Assembly: GCA_046052345.1 (NCBI GenBank)
Contig: JBJOMN010000066.1
Location: forward strand, 1 to 64,000
Origin: Pollutiaquabacter sp046052345
Lineage (GTDB): Bacteria > Bacteroidota > Bacteroidia > AKYH767-A > 2013-40CM-41-45
Direction of reading: 5' to 3'
DNA: 64,000 bases
The position numbers and the translations under genes were made by a program. How positions within the stretch are numbered: position 1 is the first letter of the stretch; every line of letters starts with the position of its first letter. Positions 38,732-46,182 of this stretch are shown here, piece after piece. The notes under the pieces were generated by a model. That model was not told where the DNA came from and ran no database searches. It worked only from the letters and a program-made list of their open reading frames with translations.

Positions 38732-39169
38732 TCAGAAGGGACGCTGTCCCTCGACCGTGATACCCATGCTGCGGGCCGTACCGGCCACCATGCTCATGGC
38801 GGACTCAATCGTGAAGCAGTTGAGGTCCGGCATCTTGATCTCGGCGATCTTACGGACGTCGTCCCACGTGACCTTACCGACCTTGCTGCGGTTCGGTTCC
38901 TTGGAACCGCCCTTCAACTTGGCCGCATCCATCAGCTGCACGGCTGCCGGAGGTGTCTTGATGATGAATTCGAACGACTTGTCGGTGTACACCGTGATGA
39001 TGACCGGGAGGACTTTCCCGGCCTGGTCCTGCGTGCGGGCGTTGAACTGCTTGCAGAACTCCATGATGTTGACACCTTTCGCACCGAGTGCGGGTCCGAT
39101 CGGAGGTGCGGGATTGGCCGCACCGCCTTTGACCTGGAGTTTGATGTATGTGCTTATCTCTTTTGCCAT
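38732..39169 (-). CDS. rplK: 50S ribosomal protein L11
   Basis: 145 aa. The N-terminal thiostrepton/release-factor domain shows KLQVKGGAANPAPPIGPALG and the C-terminal rRNA-binding domain TWDDVRKIAEIKMPDLNC and MVAGTARSMGITVEG. Standard length and order (nusG-rplK-rplA). Confidence 0.98.
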   Translation of the reverse strand: MAKEISTYIKLQVKGGAANPAPPIGPALGAKGVNIMEFCKQFNARTQDQAGKVLPVIITVYTDKSFEFIIKTPPAAVQLMDAAKLKGGSKEPNRSKVGKVTWDDVRKIAEIKMPDLNCFTIESAMSMVAGTARSMGITVEGQRPF

Positions 39170-39243
39170 GACGTTGGTTCATTGTGCCTTTGCGCAACGG
39201 CCGTCAGCCTGGAAGCGACTGGCGGAACGTGCCTAAGGGCATG

Positions 39244-39828
39244 TTATTCTTTTTCCACTTGCATATAGTTCAGCTCAAGCGGGGTCTTACGTCCGAAGAT
39301 CTTGACCATCACTTTGAGCTTCTTCTTCTCTTCATTGATCTCCTCGATTACACCCGAGAAGGTGTTGAACGGCCCGTCGATCACTTTGACGGATTCGCCG
39401 ACCACATAGGGAACGGCCATGACGGCATCGTTCTCGGAGAGTTCGTCCATCTTACCGAGGATACGGTTCACTTCCGACTGACGCAGCGGAACGGGTGCCT
39501 CACCTTTAGGTCCGAGAAAGGAGATCACGCCGGTGATGTTCTCGATGATATGCGGAATCTCACCGACGAGTGCGGCTTCGATCAGCACATACCCCGGAAG
39601 GATGCTGCGTTCCTTGGTGACCTTCTTGCCGTTGCGGATCTGTACGAACTTCTCGGTGGGTATGAGTACCTGGGCGACATAGTCGTTCAGCTTGAGGCGG
39701 GTGACTTCCGACTCGATGTACTGCTTCACCTTCTTCTCCTTGCCGGCGATCGCGCGTACGACGTACCATTTCCGTCCGATATCCTTGGACGGCTGGGTGG
39801 TCGATTTTGTGGTGGTAGTTTCGGTCAT
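39244..39828 (-). CDS. nusG: Transcription termination/antitermination factor NusG
   Basis: 194 aa from ATG 39826-39828. After a short Thr/Ser-rich leader the NGN domain begins at RKWYVVRAIAGKEKKVKQYI, followed by ILPGYVLIEA; the KOW domain lies at the C-terminus with VGESVKVIDGPFNTFSGVIE. It binds RNA polymerase and couples it to Rho or ribosomes. Upstream open codons (to 39969) run through secE and are discounted. It starts 14 bp after the secE stop. Confidence 0.97.
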   Translation of the reverse strand: MTETTTTKSTTQPSKDIGRKWYVVRAIAGKEKKVKQYIESEVTRLKLNDYVAQVLIPTEKFVQIRNGKKVTKERSILPGYVLIEAALVGEIPHIIENITGVISFLGPKGEAPVPLRQSEVNRILGKMDELSENDAVMAVPYVVGESVKVIDGPFNTFSGVIEEINEEKKKLKVMVKIFGRKTPLELNYMQVEKE

Positions 39829-39842
39829 GATCCTGGGTATGG

Positions 39843-40037
39843 TCAGGCGATCATCTTGTAGAACAAGTTCATGATACCGGTGAATCCCATATCCATGGCG
39901 AAGATGACCAGACCTATGAGTGCCGTGGACACCATGACCACGATGACACTGCTCTGGAGCTCTTCCCATGTGGGCCAGCTGACCTTTTCGATCAACTCCC
40001 GGTAGCTTTCTTTGATATAATCGGCGATTTTGCTCAT
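39843..40037 (-). CDS. secE: Preprotein translocase subunit SecE
   Basis: 64 aa single-span form. The conserved amphipathic region ELIEKVSWPTWEELQSS precedes one membrane helix (SVIVVMVSTALIGLVIFAMD). Together with SecY and SecG it forms the translocation channel. Located between tRNA-Trp and nusG. Confidence 0.97.
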   Translation of the reverse strand: MSKIADYIKESYRELIEKVSWPTWEELQSSVIVVMVSTALIGLVIFAMDMGFTGIMNLFYKMIA

Positions 40038-40077
40038 TACTTCGTTTGAATGTACCGTATCCGGTTCAGGGTGTGAG

Positions 40078-40149
40078 CACGGGTGGAGAGACTCGAACTC
40101 CCAGCCAACGGTTTTGGAGACCGCTACTCTACCATTGAGCTACACCCGT
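40078..40149 (-). tRNA. tRNA-Trp (CCA anticodon)
   Basis: Cloverleaf folds by hand: acceptor ACGGGTG/CACCCGT, D-stem GCTC/GAGT, anticodon stem GCGGT/ACCGT with loop CTCCAAA, T-arm GGGAG-TTCGAGT-CTCTC. Anticodon CCA. The 3' CCA is not encoded. Sits between tuf and secE. Confidence 0.97.
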
Positions 40150-40218
40150 GTATGGCACAAAGGACAGCGAACAGTGAGGCACCGTCCGCTGTCCGTATGC
40201 GACCTCTTACTGAATCAA

Positions 40219-41406
40219 TTACTTGATGATCTCAGTCACCTGACCTGCACCAACGGTACGGCCACCTTCGCGGATAGCGAAACGGAGACCTTTGTCCATA
40301 GCTACAGGCTGGATGAGGGTGACAGTGATGGTCACGTTGTCACCAGGCATTACCATCTCACGACCTTCCGGCAGTACGATCTCGCCGGTAACGTCGGTCG
40401 TGCGCAGGTAGAACTGAGGACGGTACCTGTTCTGGAACGGGGTGTGACGACCACCTTCTTCCTTCTTCAGGACGTAGATCTCGGCCTTGAAGACGGTGTG
40501 GGGGGTGATGGAGCCCGGCTTGGCGATAACCATGCCGCGGCGGATGTCGTTCTTTTCGATACCACGGAGGAGCAGACCGACGTTGTCGCCGGCTTCGCCG
40601 CGGTCAAGGATCTTGCGGAACATCTCGACACCGGTTACGGTCGACTTCATGCTCTGCTCCTGCATGCCGATGATCTCAACGTCCTCGCCGGAGTTGATGA
40701 CACCGCGCTCGATACGGCCGGTAGCAACGGTACCGCGACCGGTGATGGAGAACACGTCTTCAACAGGCATGAGGAAAGGCTTGTCAACGTCACGCGGAGG
40801 AACCGGGATGTAGGTATCGACGGCTTCCATGAGTTTCATGATGCTGTCAACCCACTTGGCGTCGTTATTCAGACCGCCTAGAGCGGAACCGCGGATGATC
40901 GGGGTGTTGGCGCCGTCGAACTCGTAGAAAGAGAGGAGGTCGCGGACTTCCATCTCGACGAGATCCAACAGTTCGGGATCGTCAACCATGTCCACCTTGT
41001 TCAGGAACACGACGATCTTCGGAACGCCTACCTGACGGGCAAGCAGGATGTGCTCGCGGGTCTGGGGCATCGGACCGTCCGTAGCGGCAACAACGAGGAT
41101 GGCACCGTCCATCTGAGCGGCACCCGTTACCATGTTCTTCACATAGTCGGCGTGACCGGGACAGTCAACGTGTGCATAGTGACGGTTAGCCGTCTGGTAT
41201 TCAACGTGAGCGGTGTTGATGGTGATACCACGCTCTTTCTCTTCCGGTGCGTTGTCGATGGAATCGAAGGAACGCTTCTCAGAGAGGCCTTTTTCCGCCA
41301 ATACGGTGGTGATTGCAGCCGTGAGGGTGGTCTTACCGTGGTCAACGTGACCGATGGTACCGATGTTCACGTGGGGTTTAGTCCGTTCAAATTTCTCTTT
41401 TGCCAT
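40219..41406 (-). CDS. tuf: Elongation factor Tu
   Basis: 395 aa GTPase that delivers aminoacyl-tRNA. G1 is GHVDHGKTTL (~19-28), the switch I region contains RGITINTAHVEY, G3 is DCPGHADY (~81-88) and G4 is NKVD (~136-139). Domains 2 and 3 follow with the conserved C-terminal RFAIREGGRTVGAGQVTEI. Only one tuf copy is in the window, immediately downstream of four tRNA genes. Confidence 0.99.
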   Translation of the reverse strand: MAKEKFERTKPHVNIGTIGHVDHGKTTLTAAITTVLAEKGLSEKRSFDSIDNAPEEKERGITINTAHVEYQTANRHYAHVDCPGHADYVKNMVTGAAQMDGAILVVAATDGPMPQTREHILLARQVGVPKIVVFLNKVDMVDDPELLDLVEMEVRDLLSFYEFDGANTPIIRGSALGGLNNDAKWVDSIMKLMEAVDTYIPVPPRDVDKPFLMPVEDVFSITGRGTVATGRIERGVINSGEDVEIIGMQEQSMKSTVTGVEMFRKILDRGEAGDNVGLLLRGIEKNDIRRGMVIAKPGSITPHTVFKAEIYVLKKEEGGRHTPFQNRYRPQFYLRTTDVTGEIVLPEGREMVMPGDNVTITVTLIQPVAMDKGLRFAIREGGRTVGAGQVTEIIK

Positions 41407-41505
41407 TTTTCAGTAGAGGTTATAGGTTATCGGGTAATTTATGTTTGGTATTCAAGGACATCACACGGAATGCGGGTGGAAGCTTCCGCATTCTGTGTGA
41501 CTGTG

Positions 41506-41578
41506 AGCCAATGACCAGGATCGAACTGGTGACCTCATCCTTACCATGGATGTGCTCTACCAACTGAGCTACATTGGC
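41506..41578 (-). tRNA. tRNA-Thr (GGT anticodon)
   Basis: Acceptor GCCAATG/CATTGGC, anticodon stem CATCC/GGATG with loop ATGGTAA, T-arm ACCAG-TTCGATC-CTGGT. Anticodon GGT reads ACC/ACU. CCA not encoded. Fourth of the tRNA cluster, just upstream of tuf. Confidence 0.97.
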
Positions 41579-41648
41579 TGAATGTTTTTACCGGCACACT
41601 TCCGCAAAGCCTTGCCGGTAAAGGCTTTGGGGGTCATCGGACCGCTGG

Positions 41649-41721
41649 AGCGGAAGACGGGGCTCGAACCCGCCACCCTCAGCTTGGAAGGCTGATGCTC
41701 TACCAAATGAGCTACTTCCGC
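41649..41721 (-). tRNA. tRNA-Gly (TCC anticodon)
   Basis: Acceptor GCGGAAG/CTTCCGC, anticodon stem TCAGC/GCTGA with loop CTTCCAA, T-arm GCGGG-TTCGAGC-CCCGT. The next three bases (41646-41648) encode the 3' CCA. Confidence 0.97.
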
Positions 41722-41817
41722 TTGTTCGGTAAGGACCCTCTGTCAAGGGGGCGTGAAGGTCGGAAATTTCCCGCTGATTCACAACACCTTGTATCGGGAC
41801 CTGGACGAAGATTTTGG

Positions 41818-41900
41818 TGGGGAGAGGAGGATTCGAACCTCCGAAGTCGTAAGACAACAGATTTACAGTCTGCCCCATTTGGCCACTCTGGAATCTCCCC
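41818..41900 (-). tRNA. tRNA-Tyr (GTA anticodon)
   Basis: Class II tRNA of 83 nt with a long variable arm. Acceptor GGGGAGA/TCTCCCC, anticodon loop CTGTAAA, T-arm GGAGG-TTCGAAT-CCTCC. The 3' CCA is encoded (41815-41817). Confidence 0.97.
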
Positions 41901-41931
41901 CGGCCGATGCCGTCAATGTATATTTATCGCG

Positions 41932-42005
41932 AGCCGATGGAGGGACTCGAACCCCCGACCTACTGATTACAAATCAGTAGCTCTAACCACCTGAGCTACA
42001 TCGGC
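41932..42005 (-). tRNA. tRNA-Thr (TGT anticodon)
   Basis: Acceptor GCCGATG/CATCGGC, anticodon stem ACTGA/TCAGT with loop TTTGTAA, T-arm GGGGG-TTCGAGT-CCCTC. CCA not encoded. First gene of the cluster, about 50 bp from the promoter. Confidence 0.97.
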
Positions 42006-42054
42006 GAAATTGCGCGAAAATCAAAGAACGCACTACCCCTCCGAAAAGGGACTG

Positions 42055-42085
42055 CAAATGTAGAAAAACTAACTCCGAATTCAAA
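42055..42085 (-). promoter_or_regulatory. Promoter of the tRNA-tuf operon (TTTG-N19-TACATTTG)
   Basis: Minus-strand TTTG at 42082-42085 and TACATTTG at 42055-42062 are 19 nt apart, an exact match to the Bacteroidota consensus, in an AT-rich setting. It should drive the four tRNAs and tuf, and perhaps the secE-rpoC genes downstream. Confidence 0.85.
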
Positions 42086-42126
42086 TTTTGATGATTTTTT
42101 TTTGAAAAAAGCTTCACCGGGAAAAG

Positions 42127-42157
42127 AAAAGGGGCAGACATACGTCCGCCCCTTTTT
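42127..42157 (-). terminator. Terminator after the 56-aa gene
   Basis: AAAAGGGGC pairs with GCCCCTTTT, extended past one A-C mismatch by GAC/GTC, around a 4-nt loop. T-rich on both strands. On the minus strand it lies 25 bp after the small gene and insulates the tRNA promoter from it. Confidence 0.85.
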
Positions 42158-42181
42158 GGTCGAATTTCGAAGAAATTGCCC

Positions 42182-42352
42182 TCAGGCGATGACTTTCGCC
42201 AGCGGATAACGCTTCTTCCACATTTTAAAGGCTGCCATGCTGTGCACCACCATCGTGGTCTTGTGATCGAGCTGAACCTTTATGCGGGGCCCTGAAGCTG
42301 CCACAGGAGCCGGCTTCACAGGCTTTTTCTTGATGTTTTTTGATCTGATCAT
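42182..42352 (-). CDS. Small basic protein, 56 aa, unknown function
   Basis: ATG 42350-42352 opens a 57-codon frame with a strongly basic, proline-rich N-terminus (MIRSKNIKKKPVKPAPVAAS) and a compact C-terminal part containing RIKVQLDHKTTMVVHSMAAF and KMWKKRYPLAKVIA. Codon use is balanced and GC-rich like the neighbours, and it is followed 25 bp later by a good terminator on the same strand, which supports a real gene. No signal peptide or membrane segment. The RYPLAKVI ending resembles short Bacteroidota proteins seen elsewhere, but I cannot assign a family. A nucleic-acid-binding role is only suggested by its charge. Confidence 0.65.
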   Translation of the reverse strand: MIRSKNIKKKPVKPAPVAASGPRIKVQLDHKTTMVVHSMAAFKMWKKRYPLAKVIA

Positions 42353-42676
42353 AGTTAAAGTGCGGCATTCACCGCGGTTTAGAATATAACAAACAAGTGT
42401 CTCTCTAGTTACAAGAGTACATCAGAAACCGTACCACTTCCCATGATGTACATCATTTTCTCAACAAAGAGAACCTGATTAATTCAACTTCAAATTAACG
42501 ATTTATTCTGACACTTATTGGTTAAAATAAATTAATTCTTGGAAAAATCCCACAAACGACTGGAAATCAATGCAAAAGTACAAGACGTGCAAATTGCGGG
42601 GTGCGGGCTACGGGGCGCGAAGCGCTGGTAGCAAGGAGCCAAAAACCGATAAAAATCGAAAAAACCACTTTTTAGA
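42353..42676. other. 324-bp intergenic region with a 7-bp-periodic repeat
   Basis: No convincing gene on either strand. 42400-42560 is AT-rich and should hold the promoter of the 56-aa gene, although no exact TAnnTTTG box at a sensible place was found. 42597-42638 is an abrupt GC-rich stretch with 7-bp periodicity. Beyond it CGATTTTTATCG followed by GTTTTT on the minus strand (about 42645-42660) is a weak candidate terminator for gap. Confidence 0.6.
42597..42638. repeat. Degenerate heptanucleotide array (six units)
   Basis: Read in steps of seven from 42597: CGGGGTG, CGGGCTA, CGGGGCG, CGAAGCG, CTGGTAG, CAAGGAG. Every unit starts with C and most have G at positions 2-5. The composition is out of line with the AT-rich flanks. 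Confidence 0.5.
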
Positions 42677-43678
42677 CTATCGGGCTCCTATCCGGACCGC
42701 CAGCTCCGCCAGGCGGTTTGAATATCCGATCTCATTATCGTACCAACCCACCACTTTTACCATGGCTCCGAGTACCGTGGTGAGCTGGGCATCGAAGATG
42801 CAGGAATGAGGATTTCCCACGATATCGGCACTGACAATCGGATCCTCCGTGTATTCCAGAATCCCTTTCATGGCGCCCTCCGCATAAGTTCGGAAAGCCT
42901 TGTTGACGGTTTCCACATCCGGATGCTTTTTCAGGATACACGTGATATCCGTGAGCGATCCGTTCGGAACCGGCACCCTCACCCCTGCTCCACCCAGCTT
43001 ACCCTGTAGATGAGGAAGCACGTCTCCTAACGCCTTTGCGGCACCGGTCGTTGTCGGAATGATGGAAAGCGCGGCAGCACGGGCACGGCGAAGGTCTTTG
43101 TGCGGAGCATCGTGGATGTTCTGGTCGCCGGTGTAGGCATGGACCGTTGTCACGAAGGCTGAATCGATCCCCCACAACTCATCCAGGATCTTCAACATGG
43201 GTGCAGCATTGTTGGTCGTGCACGAAGCGTTGGACACCACGTCATCCGATTCGAGCAGGATCCCCTCGTTGACCCCCAGCACCACGGTCTTCACAGGTTC
43301 ACCACTCTTTGCCGGAGCTGAAAGAATCACCTTCCTTGCGCCTGCCGAGAGATGCTTCACGGCACCTGCCTTGTCCGTGAACTTACCGGTACACTCCAGC
43401 ACCACATCCACTCCCAACTCCCTCCACGGTAACTGCGAGGGGTCTTTGAAAGACATGCATGGAATCCGGATACCGTTCAACTCCAGATGGGATTCCGTCG
43501 AACTTACGTTTCCGCTGAAGGCACGATGCACCGAATCGTATTTGAACAGATGGGCCAGGGTGGGGTTATCCGTAAGGTCGTTGATGCCTGCGATTTCGAC
43601 ACCCGGCGTCCGGAGCAATACCCTGGTCGTCATCCTTCCGATGCGACCGAACCCGTTGATGGCTATTCGTACTGGCAT
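42677..43678 (-). CDS. gap: Glyceraldehyde-3-phosphate dehydrogenase
   Basis: 333 aa. The NAD-binding domain opens with RIAINGFGRIGRM; the catalytic Cys is in SNASCTTNNAAPM (~residue 150-162), with Asn-Ala where many homologues have Cys-Leu, leaving the active Cys intact. TTVHAYTGDQNIHDAPH, RRARAAALSIIPTTTGAAKA and the final WYDNEIGYSNRL are typical. It oxidises GAP in glycolysis or works in reverse in gluconeogenesis. It starts 12 bp after lipA, so the two are probably co-transcribed. Confidence 0.97.
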   Translation of the reverse strand: MPVRIAINGFGRIGRMTTRVLLRTPGVEIAGINDLTDNPTLAHLFKYDSVHRAFSGNVSSTESHLELNGIRIPCMSFKDPSQLPWRELGVDVVLECTGKFTDKAGAVKHLSAGARKVILSAPAKSGEPVKTVVLGVNEGILLESDDVVSNASCTTNNAAPMLKILDELWGIDSAFVTTVHAYTGDQNIHDAPHKDLRRARAAALSIIPTTTGAAKALGDVLPHLQGKLGGAGVRVPVPNGSLTDITCILKKHPDVETVNKAFRTYAEGAMKGILEYTEDPIVSADIVGNPHSCIFDAQLTTVLGAMVKVVGWYDNEIGYSNRLAELAVRIGAR

Positions 43679-43690
43679 ATTATTTCTAAA

Positions 43691-44569
43691 TCAGTCCCGT
43701 TGAAAATGTTTTTCCGCATGGTAGCTGGAACGTACGAGGGGACCGCTCTCCACGAAGCGGAAACCCATGTCCTCCCCTTTGACCTTATAGAAGGCAAACC
43801 GGTCGGGATGTATGAACTCCGCCACCGGAAGGTGCTCCCTGGTAGGCTGCAGATACTGTCCGAGCGTGAGAATGGACACCCCCGCGTCACGCAGGTCCTG
43901 CATCGACTCCAGGACTTCGTCCTGCGTCTCACCGAGTCCGAGCATTATCCCGGACTTGGCGTTGACACCGGCATCTGCGATACGCTTGAGTACTTCGAGG
44001 CTGCGGTCATATTTCGCCTGTACGCGTACCTGTTTGGTAAGCCTTCGGACGGTTTCAAGGTTGTGTGAGATCACTTCAGGTCGTTCGTCAATGACACGCT
44101 GCAGATTCGACCAGTCCCCTTGGAAATCCGGGATCAACGTCTCCATCGTAGTGCCCGGAGACAGTTCACGGATCTTGCGGATGGTATCGACCCATACGGC
44201 GGAACCACCGTCCTCCAGGTCGTCGCGGTCGACGGAGGTGATCACGCAATGCTTCACCCCCATCAATTTGACCGACTTGGCGACGCGCAGCGGCTCGAAA
44301 GGGTCGACCGCTTCCGGACGGCCGGTGGCCACGGAGCAGAACCCGCACGATCGTGTGCATACGTTTCCAAGTATCATGAACGTGGCCGTACCTGCTCCCC
44401 AGCATTCACCCATGTTGGGACAGTTGCCGCTTTGGCAGATGGTGTGCAGCTTGTGCTCGGATACGATCTCGCGCACTTTGCGGTACTCCTCACCGATGGG
44501 AAGTTTCACCTTCAACCAGGACGGTTTCCCGGATTGCTGTGATGTGCCGGTGGCGGATGATTCGGACAT
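43691..44569 (-). CDS. lipA: Lipoyl synthase
   Basis: 292 aa radical SAM enzyme inserting two sulfurs into octanoyl groups of lipoate-dependent enzymes. Auxiliary cluster cysteines are in CQSGNCPNMGECWG, the radical SAM cluster in CTRSCGFCSV, and the C-terminal serine motif near ESGPLVRSSYHA. LMGVKHCVITSVDRDDL and GLGETQDEVLE are family landmarks. ATG 44567-44569, 36 bp after the outer-membrane-protein gene. Confidence 0.97.
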   Translation of the reverse strand: MSESSATGTSQQSGKPSWLKVKLPIGEEYRKVREIVSEHKLHTICQSGNCPNMGECWGAGTATFMILGNVCTRSCGFCSVATGRPEAVDPFEPLRVAKSVKLMGVKHCVITSVDRDDLEDGGSAVWVDTIRKIRELSPGTTMETLIPDFQGDWSNLQRVIDERPEVISHNLETVRRLTKQVRVQAKYDRSLEVLKRIADAGVNAKSGIMLGLGETQDEVLESMQDLRDAGVSILTLGQYLQPTREHLPVAEFIHPDRFAFYKVKGEDMGFRFVESGPLVRSSYHAEKHFQRD

Positions 44570-44605
44570 GCGGAACGGTAGAAGTACGAAGTGAGGGAAT
44601 GAGGA

Positions 44606-45382
44606 CTATTTCTTACTCCCCCAGTAGAGTGAAACATAAAAATTGACGAAGAGGTCCTGGGCATCGTTCTTCGCCATGATCGGTATGGCTTTGGGAAAGT
44701 AATCAATGGTGACTCCTGTCTCCAGAGCGGTGATCTTGTTCTGGATGCCGGAATATTCGAACGATACGGAACCCTTGGCATAGACTCCGGGATGGACCTT
44801 GAGTTCACCGAATCCACGGAAATAAGGCCCGGGACCGTAGAAACTTTCCACGGACTGCTGGTCGGGATCCGAAGGATCGTACTTGCGCGTGTCGATCACC
44901 TTATAACCGGAAAGCGTATCGTAGGGATCATCGACCAGCACGTCCAGGTAGACGGGCTTGGTGATGCCGAGCACGGCGCCTCCGTAGTAATTGTAGCGTA
45001 CTTCTACCCCGCTGCGTTCGGCTTTAGAGAAGAGGACATGCTGCATGCCGTAACCGCCGCGGAGGAAGTATACGAAGTTCAGCTTTCCGAAATAGAAAGG
45101 ACGGGAATCCGGGTAATAGGGGTTCGGCTGCTTGTATTGCTTAGGATGACGCATGGAGACAAGGTCCAATTCCAGCATGCGCTTCCTGAAACCGGTGACA
45201 TGCGTGCCGCGACGGTACGACGCTCCAAGGCCGTTGGAATGGAGGATGATACCCCCTGACGATTCCTGACGGTAGAGGATGTTGACATCGCTCCTGTCCG
45301 AACGCAAGGAGTCCTGCGACCAAGCAGCCGGGCCGGTCAGCAATGCCGAGCAAACCATCAAGAACGAGAAAAACCTGCGCAT
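44606..45382 (-). CDS. Exported protein, probable outer-membrane beta-barrel, unknown function
   Basis: 258 aa from ATG 45380-45382, chosen because a signal peptide starts there (MRRFFSFLMVCSALL, cleavage near AAWSQ) and because the -7 box TAATTTTG ends 5 nt upstream. The mature part is rich in aromatic, alternating beta segments (LGASYRRGTHVTGFRKR, YFGKLNFVYFLRGGYG, GELKVHPGVYAKGSVSFEY) and ends in LFVNFYVSLYWGSKK, all suggesting a small outer-membrane barrel. No named family is recognised with certainty. First gene of a run with lipA and gap, and divergent from the OsmC-like gene. Confidence 0.8.
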   Translation of the reverse strand: MRRFFSFLMVCSALLTGPAAWSQDSLRSDRSDVNILYRQESSGGIILHSNGLGASYRRGTHVTGFRKRMLELDLVSMRHPKQYKQPNPYYPDSRPFYFGKLNFVYFLRGGYGMQHVLFSKAERSGVEVRYNYYGGAVLGITKPVYLDVLVDDPYDTLSGYKVIDTRKYDPSDPDQQSVESFYGPGPYFRGFGELKVHPGVYAKGSVSFEYSGIQNKITALETGVTIDYFPKAIPIMAKNDAQDLFVNFYVSLYWGSKK

Positions 45383-45387
45383 TACCA

Positions 45388-45395
45388 CAAAATTA
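45388..45395 (-). promoter_or_regulatory. -7 box TAATTTTG of the barrel-lipA-gap run
   Basis: Exact TAnnTTTG match on the minus strand, ending 5 nt before the ATG. The mRNA would be nearly leaderless. No -33 element seen. Confidence 0.6.
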
Positions 45396-45430
45396 ATGAT
45401 TCCACTGATACGCAGGGATAGGTCCCCGCT

Positions 45431-45438
45431 TAACTTTG
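45431..45438 (+). promoter_or_regulatory. -7 box TAACTTTG of the OsmC-like gene
   Basis: Exact TAnnTTTG match ending 5 nt before the ATG at 45444, divergent from the box at 45388-45395. Implies a nearly leaderless mRNA. Confidence 0.6.
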
Positions 45439-45443
45439 CCTGC

Positions 45444-45851
45444 ATGGAAACCATCCAAACCACCTACTTGGGAGAGCTCAGGACCTCTGCACGTCACGTC
45501 GCTTCCGGTAACACGCTCATCACGGACGCCCCGGTCGATAACCGTGGAAAAGGCGAAGCCTTCTCACCTACCGATCTGCTGGCCGCTTCACTGGGCAGTT
45601 GCATGGCGACGATCATGGGTATCGCCGCACAGACACACGGCATACCGCTGGAAGGGATGAAATTGCTGATTACAAAAACAATGGCCGCTGATCCCCGCAG
45701 AGTTGCCGGGGTCAAGGTCGAGTTCCACATGCCTGATCACGACTACAGCGAAAAAGAGAGGAGCATACTGGACAAGGCTGCACGTACCTGCCCGGTCGCT
45801 CTCAGCCTGCATCCGGAGGTCAAACAGGAGATCAGTTTCATCTATAAATGA
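45444..45851 (+). CDS. OsmC/Ohr-family peroxiredoxin-like protein
   Basis: 135 aa from ATG 45444, set by the promoter box 5 nt upstream; the frame is open further upstream but without family resemblance. Landmarks are EAFSPTDLLAASLGSCMAT with the first redox Cys and RTCPVALSLHPEVKQEI with the second, which would reduce organic hydroperoxides. The protein is short and cytosolic, closer to the general OsmC/YhfA group than to classical Ohr. It ends at the hairpin 45850-45876. Confidence 0.92.
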   Translation: METIQTTYLGELRTSARHVASGNTLITDAPVDNRGKGEAFSPTDLLAASLGSCMATIMGIAAQTHGIPLEGMKLLITKTMAADPRRVAGVKVEFHMPDHDYSEKERSILDKAARTCPVALSLHPEVKQEISFIYK

Positions 45852-45876
45852 AAAAAGCGGCCCCGGCGGGACCGCT
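45850..45876 (-). terminator. Terminator of the small lipoprotein gene
   Basis: On the minus strand AGCGGTCCC pairs with GGGGCCGCT (one G-U) around a GCC loop and is followed by six T. It may also stop the convergent OsmC-like transcript. Confidence 0.8.
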
Positions 45877-45900
45877 GATGAAATCAGTATCGAGGACGAC

Positions 45901-46035
45901 TCAGCCGTGGTGGACACGGTGGGTGCCCGGAGCACCGGCCTTGCCATAAGCGGGGCAACGTTCGTGGGTCTTGCAGGAGGCAAATACTGCAGCGAGGATG
46001 GCAAGGAAAAATACGGCTTGGAGGATTTTTTTCAT
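45901..46035 (-). CDS. Small lipoprotein, 44 aa
   Basis: ATG 46033-46035 opens a 45-codon frame. MKKILQAVFFLAILAAVFAS is a classic lipoprotein signal with Cys21 directly after Ala-Ser, so the mature peptide is only 24 residues: a Cys-anchored tail with HERCPAYGKAGAPG and a His-rich end (HRVHHG). A rho-independent terminator follows 25 bp later and an exact -7 box (TATTTTTG) lies 58 bp upstream, both supporting a real gene. Small lipoproteins with a CPAYG-like motif occur in Bacteroidota, but no function is known. The CPAYG cysteine and terminal histidines could bind metal; that is speculation. Confidence 0.75.
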   Translation of the reverse strand: MKKILQAVFFLAILAAVFASCKTHERCPAYGKAGAPGTHRVHHG

Positions 46036-46093
46036 TGGATGTCTTTTAAGGATAACGTGCCGAAGCCGGCCATTATTCTGTTTTCAAGGTCCG

Positions 46094-46101
46094 CAAAAAT
46101 A
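46094..46101 (-). promoter_or_regulatory. -7 box TATTTTTG of small lipoprotein gene
   Basis: Exact TAnnTTTG match on the minus strand, 58 bp upstream of the lipoprotein ATG. No -33 at standard spacing. Confidence 0.5.
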
Positions 46102-46182
46102 ACATCCTGCCCACTACATCGGCGCTTCAAGTTATCAACAATAAAACGACGGCTTGAGAGGCTTTCGGATATTGCAGAGGAA

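Noticed and set aside
41588..41994. Open frames running through the tRNA-Gly, tRNA-Tyr and tRNA-Thr genes
   Set aside because: The DNA is fully explained by folded tRNAs with correct anticodons.
41506..42005. tRNA cluster considered as an integration hot-spot
   Set aside because: No repeated tRNA 3' ends, integrase or foreign composition next to it.
42400..42560. AT-rich stretch considered as a replication origin or attachment site
   Set aside because: No DnaA-box cluster, no integrase gene and no duplicated tRNA end; it is simply an intergenic promoter-containing region.
42570..42809. A 79-codon open frame overlapping the 3' end of gap and the heptamer array
   Set aside because: It reads through the repeat and then antisense to gap; no conserved features.
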